Shown one piece after another: positions 54,101 to 64,000 of a stretch of DNA of 64,000 nt; the first letter of the stretch is position 1, and the number at the start of each line of letters is the position of its first letter. The notes under the pieces are model-generated. The model saw only the letters and a program-made list of their open reading frames with translations. It had not been told where the DNA came from and made no database searches. Source of the DNA: Hydractinia symbiolongicarpus. Its lineage: Eukaryota; Cnidaria; Hydrozoa; Anthoathecata; Hydractiniidae. Position numbers and translations under genes: made by a program. The stretch is taken from contig NC_079881.1 in the NCBI RefSeq assembly GCF_029227915.1, forward strand, positions 30,791,501 through 30,855,500, read 5' to 3'.

Positions 54101-56216
54101 ACGGTTGAGTCACATATTCGTACCAACATGTATTTAGCGATATTTTTCCGGTATTACTAAGTTGTATGGCTTTTAACAGTGAAACGATTGACTGTGAGAC
54201 TTAATTGAACTGATTATGGACTGTGACCTTATAAATGTGAAAGTGAGACAATTGGACTCCAAGAAATAACATTCTTCTTAATATGAAATGATTGTCGAAA
54301 CTCAGCGATTACACTGGTCGCTGTGGTAGCGCTTCAATTAAAAATTAAGATAAAAAAGTCGTTCTTTAATGTGGGACCAATCCTATCCGTTATCGCGCGC
54401 TGAAGAAATAGCGACAGTTTCAAAAACTACATTTCATTGACTTTCTAACGGTGTCAATCCGTTTGAGTTACAACGGTTGGGTCACATATTCCCACCAACA
54501 TGTATTTAGCGATAATTTTCCGATATTACTAGGTTGCATCGCTTTTAACTATGAAACATTTGACTGTTGGACTTCATTGAACTAACTTTGGACTGTGACC
54601 TTATAAATGTGAAAGTGAGACAATTGGACTCCAAGAAATAACATTCTTCTTAATTTGAAATGATTGCCGGAAATCAGCGATTAAACTGGGCGTTGTGGTA
54701 GCGCTTCATTTAAAAATTTAAATAAATAACTCGTTCTTTACTGTGGGACCAATCCTATCCGTTATCGCGTGCTGAAGTAGTAGCGACAGTTTCAAAAACT
54801 ACATTTCATTGACTTTCTAACTGTATCAATCCGTTTGAGTTACAACGGTTGAGTCACATATTCGTACCAACATGTATTTAGCGATATTTTTCCGGTATTA
54901 CTAAGTTGTATGGCTTTTAACAGTGAAACGATTGACTGTGAGACTTAATTGAACTGATTATGGACTGTGACCTTATAAATGTGAAAGTGAGACAATTGGA
55001 CTCCAAGAAATAACATTCTTCTTAATATGAAATGATTGTCGAAACTCAGCGATTACACTGGTCGCTGTGGTAGCGCTTCAATTAAAAATTAAGATGAAAA
55101 AGTCGTTCTTTAATGTGGGACCAATCCTATCCGTTATCGCGCGCTGAAGAAATAGCGACAGTTTCAAAAACTACATTTCATTGACTTTCTAACGGTGTCA
55201 ATCCGTTTGAGTTACAACGGTTGGGTCACATTTTCGTACCAACATGTATTTAGCGATAATTTTCCGATATTACTAGGTTGCATCGCTTTTAACAATGAAA
55301 CAATTGACTGTTGGACTTAATTGAACTAACTTTGGACTGTGACCTTATAAATGTGAAAGTGAGACAATTGGACTCCAAGAAATAACATTCTTCTTAATTT
55401 GAAATGATTGCCGGAAATCAGCGATTAAACTGGGCGTTGTGGTAGCGCATCATTTAAAAATTTAGATAAATAACTCGTTCTTTACTGTGGGAACAATCCT
55501 ATCCGTTATCGCGCGCTGAAAAAGTAGCGACAGTTTCAAAAACTACATTTCATTGACTTTCTAAGTGTATCAATCCGTTTGAGTTACAACGGTTGAGTCA
55601 CATATTCGTACCAACATGTATTTAGCGATATTTTTCCGGTATTACTAAGTTGAACTAATTATGGACTGTGACCTTATAAATGCAAAGGTGAGAAAATTGG
55701 ACTCCAAGAAATAACATTCTTCTTAATATGAAATGATTGTCGAAAATCAGCGATTACACTGGTCGCTGTGGTAGCGCTTAAATTAAAAATTAAGATAAAA
55801 AAGTCGTTCTTTAATGTGGGACCAATCCTATCCGTTATCGCGCGCTGAAGAAATAGCGACAGTTTCAAAAACTATATTTCATTGACTTTCTAACGGTGTC
55901 AATCCGTTTGAGTTACAACGGTTGGGTCACATATTCGTACCAACATGTATTTAGCGATAATTTTCCGATATTACTAGGTTGCATGGCTTTTAACTATGAA
56001 ACATTTGACTGTTGGACTTAATTGAACTAACTTTGGACTGTGACCTTATAAATGTGAAAGTGAGACAATTGGTCTCCAAGAAATAACATTCTTCTTAATT
56101 TGAAATGATTGCCGGAAATCAGCGATTAAACTGGGCGTTGTGGTAGCGCTTCATTTAAAAATTTAGATAAATAACTCGTTCTTTACTGTGGGACCAATCC
56201 TATCCGTTATCGCGCG
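51174..56216 (+). repeat. Block I: 744-bp dimer array, direct orientation
   Basis: Dimers start at 51174, 51918, 52662, 53405, 54149, 54893 and 55637 (744 bp, once 743). One monomer carries AAGTTGTATGG, GTGAGACTT and ATTGTCGAAACTCAGC; the other carries AGGTTGCATCG, ACATTTGACTGTTGG (or ACAATTGACTGTTGG) and GCCGGAAATCAGC. A private variant CATATTCCCACC marks the second monomer near 53741 and 54485. The last dimer is cut short: it carries a 43-bp deletion near 55652 and then the orientation switch at 56216. Confidence 0.88.
55645..55660 (+). other. 43-bp deletion junction in a monomer
   Basis: TTACTAAGTTG is joined directly to AACTAATTATGG; the intervening 43 bp (phases 17-59) are lost. TTG flanks both ends of the lost segment, consistent with a microhomology deletion. 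The spacing of the CGAAA landmark falls from 744 to 701 bp here (55040 to 55741). Confidence 0.88.
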
Positions 56217-56222
56217 TCATTT
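56211..56222. other. Left inversion breakpoint
   Basis: Direct sequence stops in CCGTTATCGCGCG (phase 251) and continues as TCATTTCATATTAAG, the reverse complement of CTTAATATGAAATGA (phase 143). No filler bases are needed. The breakpoint lies in the GCGCG run at the base of the CGCT-GAAGAAAT-AGCG inverted repeat of the monomer. Confidence 0.9.
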
Positions 56223-59200
56223 CATATTAAGAAGAATGTTATTTCTTGGAGTCCAATTGTCTAACTTTCACATTTATAAGGTCACAGTCCATAATCAGTT
56301 CAATTAAGTCTCACAGTCAATCGTTTCACTGTTAAAAGCCATACAACTTAGTAATACCGGAAAAATATCGCTAAATACATGTTGGTACGAATATGTGACT
56401 CAACCGTTGTAACTCAAACGGATTGATACAGTTAGAAAGTCAATGAAATGTAGTTTTTGAAACTGTCGCTACTTCCTCAGCGCGCGATAACGGATAGGAT
56501 TGGTCCCACAGTAAAGAACGAGTTATTTATCTAAATTTTTAAATGAAGCGCTACCACAACGCCCAGTTTAATCGCTGATTTCCGGCAATCATTTCAAATT
56601 AAGAAGAATGTTATTTCTTGGAGTCCAATTGTCTCACTTTCACATTTATAAGGTCACAGTCCAAAGTTAGTTCAATTAAGTCCAACAGTCAAATGTTTCA
56701 TAGTTAAAAGCGATGCAACCTAGTAATATCGGAAAATTATCGCTAAATACATGTTGGTGGGAATATGTGACCCAACCGTTGTAACTCAAACGGATTCACA
56801 CCGTTAGAAAGTCAATGAAATGTAGTTTTTGAAACTGTCGCTATTTCTTCAGCGCGCGATAACGGATAGGATTGGTCCCACATTAAAGAACGACTTTTTT
56901 ATCTTAATTTTTAATTGAAGCGCTACCACAGCGACCAGTGTAATCGCTGAGTTTCGACAATCATTTCATATTAAGAAGAATGTTATTTCTTGGAGTCCAA
57001 TTTTCTCACCTTCACATTTACAAGGTCACATTCCATAATCAGTTCAATTAAGTCTCACAGTCAATCGTTTCACTGTTAAAAGCCATACAACTTAGTAATA
57101 CCGGAAAAATATCGCTAAATACATGTTGGTACGAATATGTGACTCAACCGTTGTAACTCAAACGGATTGATACAGTTAGAAAGTCAATGAAATGTAGTTT
57201 TTGAAACTGTCGCTACTTCTTCAGCGCGCGATAACGGATAGGATTGGTCCCACAGTAAAGAACGAGTTATTTATTTAAATTTTTAAATGAAGCGCTACCA
57301 CAACGCCCAGTTTAATCGCTGATTTCCGGCAATCATTTCAAATTAAGAAGAATGTTATTTCTTGGAGTCCAATTGTCTCACTTTCACATTTATAAGGTCA
57401 CAGTCCATAGTCAGTTCAATTAAGTCTCACAGTCAATCATTTCACTGTTAAAAGCCATACAACTTAGTAATACCGGAAAAATATCGCTAAATACATGTTG
57501 GTACGAATATGTGACTAAGCCGTTGTAACTCAAACGGATTGATACAGTTAGAAAGTCAATGAAATAAAGTTTTTGAAACTGTCGCTACTTCTTCAGCGCG
57601 CGATAACGGATAGGATTGGTCCCAAAGTAAAGAACGAGTTATTTATCTAAATTTTTAAATGAAGCGCTACCACAACGCCCAGTTTAATCGCTGATTTCCG
57701 GCAATCATTTCAAATTAAGAAGAATGTTATTTCTTGGAGTCCAATTGTCTCACCTTCACATTTATAAGGTCACAGTCCATAATCAGTTCAATTAAGTCTC
57801 ACAGTCAATCGTTACACAGTTAAAAGCCATACAACTTAGTAATACCGGAAAAATATCGCTAAATACATGTTGGTACAAATATGTGACTCAACCGTTGTAA
57901 CTCAAACGGATTGATACAGTTGGAAAGTCAATGAAATGAAGTTTTTGAAACTGTCGCTACTTCTTCAGCGCGCGATAACGGATAGGATTGGTCCCACAGT
58001 AAAGAACGAGTTATTTATCTAAATTTTTAAATAAAGCGCTACCACATCGCCCAGTTTAATCGCTGATTTCCGGCAATCATTTCAAATTAAGAAGAATGTT
58101 ATTTCTTGGAGTCCAATTGTCTCACTTTCACATTTATAAGGTCACAGTTTAAAGTTAGTTCAATTAAGTCCAACAGTCAAATGTTTCATAGTTAAAAGCG
58201 ATGCAACCTAGTAATATCGGAAAATTATCGCTAAATACATGTTGGTGGGAATATGTGACCCAACCGTTGTAACTCAAACGGATTGACACCGTTAGAAAGT
58301 CAATGAAATGTAGTTTGTGAAACTGTCGCTATTTCTTCAGCGCGCGATAACGGATAGGATTGGTCCCATTTTAAAGAACGACTTTTTTATCTTAATTTTT
58401 AATTGAAGCGCTACCACAGCGACCAGTGTAATCGCTGAGTTTCGACAATCATTTCATATTAAGAAGAATGTTATTTCTTGGAGTCCAATTTTCTCACCTT
58501 TACATTTACAAGGTCACATTCCATAATCAGTTCAATTAAGTCTCACAGTGAATCGTTTCACTGTTAAAAGCCATACAACTTAGTAATACCGGAAAAATAT
58601 CGCTAAATACATGTTGGTACGAATATGTGACTCAACCGTTGTAACTCAAACGGATTGATACACTTAGAAAGTCAATGAAATGTAGTTTTTGAAACTGTCG
58701 CTACTTCTTCAGCGCGCGATAACGGATAGGATTGGTCCCAAAGTAAAGAACGAGTTATTTATCTAAATTTTTAAATGAAGCGCTACCACAACGCCCAGTT
58801 TAATCGCTGATTTCCGGCAATCATTTCAAATTAAGAAGAATGTTATTTCTTGGAGTCCAATTGTCTCACCTTCACATTTATAAGGTCACAGTCCATAATC
58901 AGTTCAATTAAGTCTCACAGTCAATCGTTACACAGTTAAAAGCCATACAACTTAGTAATACCGGAAAAATATCGCTAAATACATGTTGGTACAAATATGT
59001 GACTCAACCGTTGTAACTCAAACGGATTGATACAGTTGGAAAGTCAATGAAATGAAGTTTTTGAAACTGTCGCTACTTCTTCAGCGCGCGATAACGGATA
59101 GGATTGGTCCCACAGTAAAGAACGAGTTATTTATCTAAATTTTTAAATAAAGCGCTACCACATCGCCCAGTTTAATCGCTGATTTCCGGCAATCATTTCA

Positions 59201-61767
59201 AATTAAGAAGAATGTTATTTCTTGGAGTCCAATTGTCTCACTTTCACATTTATAAGGTCACAGTTTAAAGTTAGTTCAATTAAGTCCAACAGTCAAATGT
59301 TTCATAGTTAAAAGCGATGCAACCTAGTAATATCGGAAAATTATCGCTAAATACATGTTGGTGGGAATATGTGACCCAACCGTTGTAACTCAAACGGATT
59401 GACACCGTTAGAAAGTCAATGAAATGTAGTTTTTGAAACTGTCGCTATTTCTTCAGCGCGCGATAACGGATAGGATTGGTCCCATTTTAAAGAACGACTT
59501 TTTTATCTTAATTTTTAATTGAAGCGCTACCACAGCGACCAGTGTAATCGCTGAGTTTCGACAATCATTTCATATTAAGAAGAATGTTATTTCTTGGAGT
59601 CCAATTTTCTCACCTTCACATTTACAAGGTCACATTCCATAATCAGTTCAATTAAGTCTCACAGTGAATCGTTTCACTGTTAAAAGCCATACAACTTAGT
59701 AATACCGGAAAAATATCGCTAAATACATGTTGGTACGAATATGTGACTCAACCGTTGTAACTCAAACGGATTGATACACTTAGAAAGTCAATGAAATGTA
59801 GTTTTTGAAACTGTCGCTACTTTTTCAGCGCGCGATAACGGATAGGATTGGTCCCACAGTAAAGAACGAGTTATTTATCTAAATTTTTAAATGAAGCGCT
59901 ACCACAACGCCCAGTTTAATCGCTGATTTCCCGCAATCATTTCAAATTAAGAAGAATGTTATTTCTTGGAATCCAATTGTCTCACTTTCACATTTATAAG
60001 GTCACAGTCCAAAGTTCGTTCAATTAAGTCCAACAGTCAATTGTTTCATAGTTAAAAGCGATGCAACCTAGTAATATCGGAAAATTATCGCTAAATACAT
60101 GTTGGTACGAATATGTGACCCAACCGTTGTAACTCAAATGGATTGACACCGTTAGAAAGTCAATGAAATGTAGTTTTTGAAACTGTCGCTATTTCTTCAG
60201 CGCGTGATAACGGATAGGATTGGTCCCACATTAAAGAACGACTTTTTTATCTTAATTTTTAATTGAAGCGCTACCACAGCGACCAGTGTAATCGCTGAGT
60301 TTCGACAATCATTTCATATTAAGAAGAATGTTATTTCTTGGAGTCCAATTTTCTCACCTTCACATTTATAAGGTCACAGTCCATAATCAGTTCAATTAAG
60401 TCTCACAGTCAATCGTTTCACTGTTAAAAGCCATACAACTTAGTAATACCGGAAAAATATCGCTAAATACATGTTGGTACGAATATGTGTCTCAACCGTT
60501 GTAACTCAAACGGATTGATACACTTAGAAAGTCAATGAAATGTAGTTTTTGAAACTGTCGCTACTTTTTCAGCGCGCGATAACGGATAGGATTGGTCCCA
60601 CAGCAAAGGACGAGTTATTTATCTAAATTTTTAAATAAAGCGCTACCACAACGCCCAGTTTAATCGCTGATTTCCGGCAATCATTTCAAATTAAGAAGAA
60701 TGTTATTTCTTGGAGTCCAATTGTCTCACTTTCACATTTAGAAGGTCACAGTCCAAAGTTAGTTCAATTAAGTCCAACAGTCAAGTGTTTCATAGTTAAA
60801 AGCGATGCAACCTAGTAATATCGGAAAATTATCGCTAAATACATGTTGGTACGAATATGTGACCCAACCGTTGTAACTCAAACGGATTGACACCGTTAGA
60901 AAGTCAATGAAATGTAGTTTTTGAAACTGTCGCTATTTCTTCAGCGCGTGATAACGGATAGGATTGGTCCCACATTAAAGAACAACTTTTCTATCTTAAT
61001 TTTTAATTGAAGCGCTACCACAGCGACCAGTGTAATCGCTGAGTTTCGACAATCATTTCATATTAAGAAGAATGTTATTTCTTGGAGTCCAATTTTCTCA
61101 CCTTCACATTTATAAGGTCACATTCCATAATCAGTTCAATTAAGGCTCACAGTCAATCGTTTCACTGTTAAAAGCCATACAACTTAGTAATACCGGAAAA
61201 ATATCGCTAAATACATGTTGGTACGAATATGTGACTCAACCGTTGTAACTCAAACGGATTGATACACTTAGAAAGTCAATGAAATGTAGTTTTTGAAACT
61301 GTCGCTACTTTTTCAGCTCGCGATAACAGATAGGATTGGTCCCACAGTAAAGAACGAGTTATTTTTCTAAATTTTTAAATGAAGCGCTACCACAACGCCC
61401 AGTTTAATCGCTGATTTCCGGCAATCATTTCAAATTAAGAAGAATGTTATTTCTTGGAATCCAATTTTCTCACTTTCACATTTATAAGGTCACAGTCCAA
61501 AGTTAGTTCAATTAAGTCCAACAGTCAAATGTTTCATAGTTAAAAGCGATGCAACCTAGTAATATCGGAAAATTATCGCTAAATACATGTTGGTACGAAT
61601 ATGTGACCCAACCATTGTAAATCAAACGGATTGACACCGTTAGAAAGTCAATGAAATGTAGTTTTTGAAACTGTCGCTATTTCTTCAGCGCGTGATAACG
61701 GATAGGATTGGTCCCACAGTAAAGAACGAGTTATTTATCTAAATTTTTATATGAAGCGCTACCACAA
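56217..61767 (-). repeat. Block J: inverted satellite block, 5,551 bp, ~14.9 monomers
   Basis: All monomers here read on the minus strand (plus-strand text shows AAGAAGAATGTTATTTC, ACATGTTGGTACGAATATG and so on). In its own sense the block begins at phase 173 (TTGTGGTAGCGC, 61767) and ends at phase 143 (ATGAAATGA, 56217): 15 monomers minus 29 bp. It contains the same two subfamilies as the direct dimer array to its left, including the private CATATTCCCACC variant (reverse complement GGTGGGAATATG near 56756, 58245 and 59361). GTTTCGACAATC spacing is 1,488, 1,116, 744 and 744 bp. A 1,116-bp trimer is duplicated (GTTACACAGT at 57811 and 58927). Confidence 0.93.
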
Positions 61768-61776
61768 TCCGATGTT
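61761..61776. other. Right inversion breakpoint
   Basis: Inverted sequence ends with GCGCTACCACAA (reverse complement of phase 173-184) and changes to TCCGATGTTTATCTGATATT, direct satellite from about phase 362, with one to a few ambiguous bases. Direct flanks therefore resume about 110 bp out of register with the left side, so this is not a scarless inversion. The break falls inside the loop-stem of the monomer's GCGTT-GTGGT-AGCGC hairpin. Confidence 0.88.
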
Positions 61777-64000
61777 TATCTGATATTACTAGGTTGCATC
61801 GCTTTTAACAGTGAAACGATTGACTGTGGGACTTAATTGAACTAACTTTGGTCTGTGACTTGATAATTGTGATAAGTGAAAAAAATTGGACTCCAAGAAA
61901 TAACATTCTTCTTAATTTGACATGATTGCCGGAACTCATCGATTACACTGGGCGCTGTGGTAGCGCTTCATTTAAAAATTTAGATTAATAAGTCATTTTT
62001 TACTGGGGGACCAATCCTAGCCGTTATCGCGCTGAAGTAATAGAGAAAGTTTCCAAAACTACATTTCATTGACTTTCTAACGGTGTCATTCCGTTTGAGT
62101 TACAACGGTTGGGTCAAATATTCGTACCAACATGTATTTAGCGAAATTTATCTGATATTACTAGGTTGCATCGCTTTTAACAGTGAAACGATTGACTGTG
62201 GCACTTAACTGAACTAACTTTGGACTGTGACCTGATAAATGTGTTAAATGAGAAAATTGGACTCCAAGAAATAACATTCTTCTTAATTTGACATGATTGC
62301 CGGAACTCAGTGATTACACTGGGCGCTGTGGTAGCGCTTCTTTTAAAAATTTAGATTAATAAGTCATTTCTTACTGTGGGACCAATCCTAGCCGTTATCG
62401 CGCGCTGAAGAAATAGCGACAGTTTCAAAAACTACAATTCATTGACTTTCTAACGGTGTCAGTTCGTTTGAGTTACAAAGGTTGGGTCACTTATTCGTAC
62501 CAACATGAATTTAGCGATATTTTTTTTGATATTACTAGGTTGCATCGCTTTTAACAATGAAACGATTATCTGTGGGACTTAATTGAACTAACTTTGGACT
62601 ATGACCTAATGAGTGTGATAAATGAGAAAATTGGACTCCAAGAAATAACATTCTTCTTAATTTGACATGATTGCCGGAACTAGGTGATTACACTAGGCGA
62701 TGTGGTAGTGCTTCATTTAAAAATTTAGATTAATAAGTCAATATTTACTGTGGGACCAATCCTAGCCGTTATCGCGCGCTAAAGAAATAGCGATAGTTTC
62801 AAAAACTACATTTTATTGACTTTGTAGCGGTGTCAGTCCGTTTGAGTTATAACGGTTGGGTCACATATTCGTATCAACATGTATTTAGCGATATTTATCT
62901 GATGTTACTAGGTTGCATCGCTTTTAACAGTGAAACGATTGACTGTGGGACTTAACTGAACTAACTTTGGACTGTGACCTTATAAATGTGATAAATGAGA
63001 AAATTGGACTCCAAGAAATAACATTCTTCTTAATTTGACATGATTGCCGTAACTCAGCGATTACACTGGGTGCTGTGGTAGCGCTTCTTTTAAAAATTTA
63101 GATTAATAAGTCATTTTTTACTGTGGGACCAATCCTAGCCGTTATCGCGCGCTGAAGAAATAGCGACAGTTTCAAAAACTACATTTCATTGACTTTCTAA
63201 CGGTGTCAGTCCGTTTGAGTTACAAAGGTTGGGTCACTTATTCGTACCAACATGTATTTAGCGATATTTTTCTGATATTACAAGGTTGCATCGCTTTTAA
63301 CAATGAAAGGATTGACTGTGGGACTTAATTGAACTAACTTTGGACTGTGAACTGATAAATGTGATAAATGAAAAAAAATGGACTCCATGAAATAACATTC
63401 TTCTTAATTTGACGTAATTGCTGGAACTCAGCGATTACACTGGTCGCTGTGGTAGCGCTTCATTTAAAAATTTAGATTAATAAGTCATTTTTTACTGGGG
63501 GACCAATCCTAGCCGTTATCGCGCGCTGAAGACATAGCGACAGTTTCAAAAACTACATTTCATTGACTTTCTAACGGTGTCAGTCCGTTTAAGTTGCAAC
63601 GGTTGGGTCACCAATTCGTACCAACATGAATTTAGCGATATTTTTCTGATATTACTAGGTTGCATCGCTTTTAACAATGAAACGATTATCTGTGGGACTT
63701 AATTGAACTAACTTTGGACTATGACCTTATGAGTGTGATAAATGAGAAAATTGGACTCCAAGAAATAACATTCTTCTTAATTTGACATGATTGCCGGAAC
63801 TAGGCGATTACACTAGGCGATGTGGTAGTGCTTCATTTAAAAATTTAGATTAATAAGTCAATATTTACTGTGGGACCAATCCTAGCCGTTATCGCGCGCT
63901 AAAGAAATAGCGATAGTTTCAAAAACTACATTTTATTGACTTTGTAGCGGTGTCAGTCCGTTTGAGTTATAACGGTTGGGTCACATATTCGTATCAACAT
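61769..64000 (+). repeat. Block K: diverged direct block with a 1,120-bp trimer
   Basis: Direct orientation resumes with a different subfamily marked by TTTAGATTAATAAGTCA, ATTTATCTGAT and GTGATAAATGAG. TTAACAATGAAACGATTATC recurs at 62551 and 63671, and GATAGTTTCAAAAACTACATT recurs with the same 1,120-bp step, so a trimer HOR is present. Monomers carry more private changes than those in the central blocks. The array continues beyond the window end. Confidence 0.8.

Larger units (their letters stand above)
222..64000 (+). repeat. Satellite DNA array, 372-bp monomer, about 171 copies
   Basis: Every part of this interval is a variant of one monomer. Landmark spacing is 372 bp, with small subfamily differences: +4 bp in monomers carrying GCGAATTGTTTTTCTGAC, and +2 bp in some carrying ATGTTATAAGTGAG. 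All monomers are direct except the block 56217-61767. The array runs off the right end of the window. Stops close all six frames in nearly every monomer even though 372 is divisible by 3, so it is non-coding. No poly-A tail or convincing pol III promoter is seen, which argues against a tandem SINE. The long tandem arrangement with nested higher-order repeats is typical of centromeric, pericentromeric or other heterochromatic satellites; chromosomal location is inference. Confidence 0.97.

Noticed and set aside
55674-55868. 64-aa minus-strand open reading frame
   Set aside because: It starts at TTG and consists only of satellite monomer. It is open because one base (A at 55780 where relatives have C) removes the in-frame TGA found in sister monomers. 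No homologous frame is kept in neighbours, so it is accidental.
222-64000. CRISPR array or bacterial repeat locus
   Set aside because: The repeat is a continuous 372-bp tandem unit without short repeats and unique spacers, and there are no cas-like or other bacterial genes.

Overview
This window is almost entirely one long satellite-DNA array. From about 222 to 64000 the sequence is a head-to-tail tandem repeat of a 372-bp, AT-rich monomer (one monomer counted by hand, 591-962, is about 37% GC). Successive copies of the landmark CGGTATTACT start at 591, 963, 1335, 1707, 2079 and 2451, exactly 372 bp apart. The array holds about 171 monomers and no convincing gene: all reading frames are closed by stops in nearly every monomer. 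The organism is a eukaryote. The flanking retroelement fragment and the satellite architecture fit an invertebrate animal, but I cannot name the species, and I do not recognise the satellite as a described family.

The first ~221 bp are not satellite. Read on the minus strand they are open to the window edge and encode a peptide that resembles the stretch just before the GIY-YIG nuclease domain of Penelope-like (reverse transcriptase + GIY-YIG) elements. A compact stem-loop followed by CGAAACATGTT lies at 184-217 and directly abuts the first satellite base. The window therefore captures either an edge of the array or a retroelement inserted in it.

Inside the array the monomers belong to several subfamilies arranged in higher-order repeats (HORs). 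In order: a trimer (1,116 bp) at 222-2822; mixed, degenerate and deleted monomers at 2823-~5340; a 4/5-monomer HOR (1,492 bp, once 1,864 bp) at ~5340-15000; dimer duplications at ~15000-17250; a ~10-monomer HOR (3,350-4,094 bp) at ~17250-31390; a family of 4-, 5- and 6-monomer HORs (1,494, 1,866 and 2,238 bp) at ~31390-40917; two nearly identical 3,728-bp units at ~40918-48373; divergent single monomers at ~48374-51173; a clean 744-bp dimer array at 51174-56216; a 5,551-bp block of the same dimer family in INVERTED orientation at 56217-61767; and a more diverged direct block with a 1,120-bp trimer at ~61768-64000.

The most notable structures are the inverted block, whose breakpoints both coincide with short inverted-repeat hairpins in the monomer; the retroelement/satellite junction at the left end; a small hairpin in every monomer whose stem persists while its loop changes; and CpG-type transitions concentrated in the ATCGCGCGC core.
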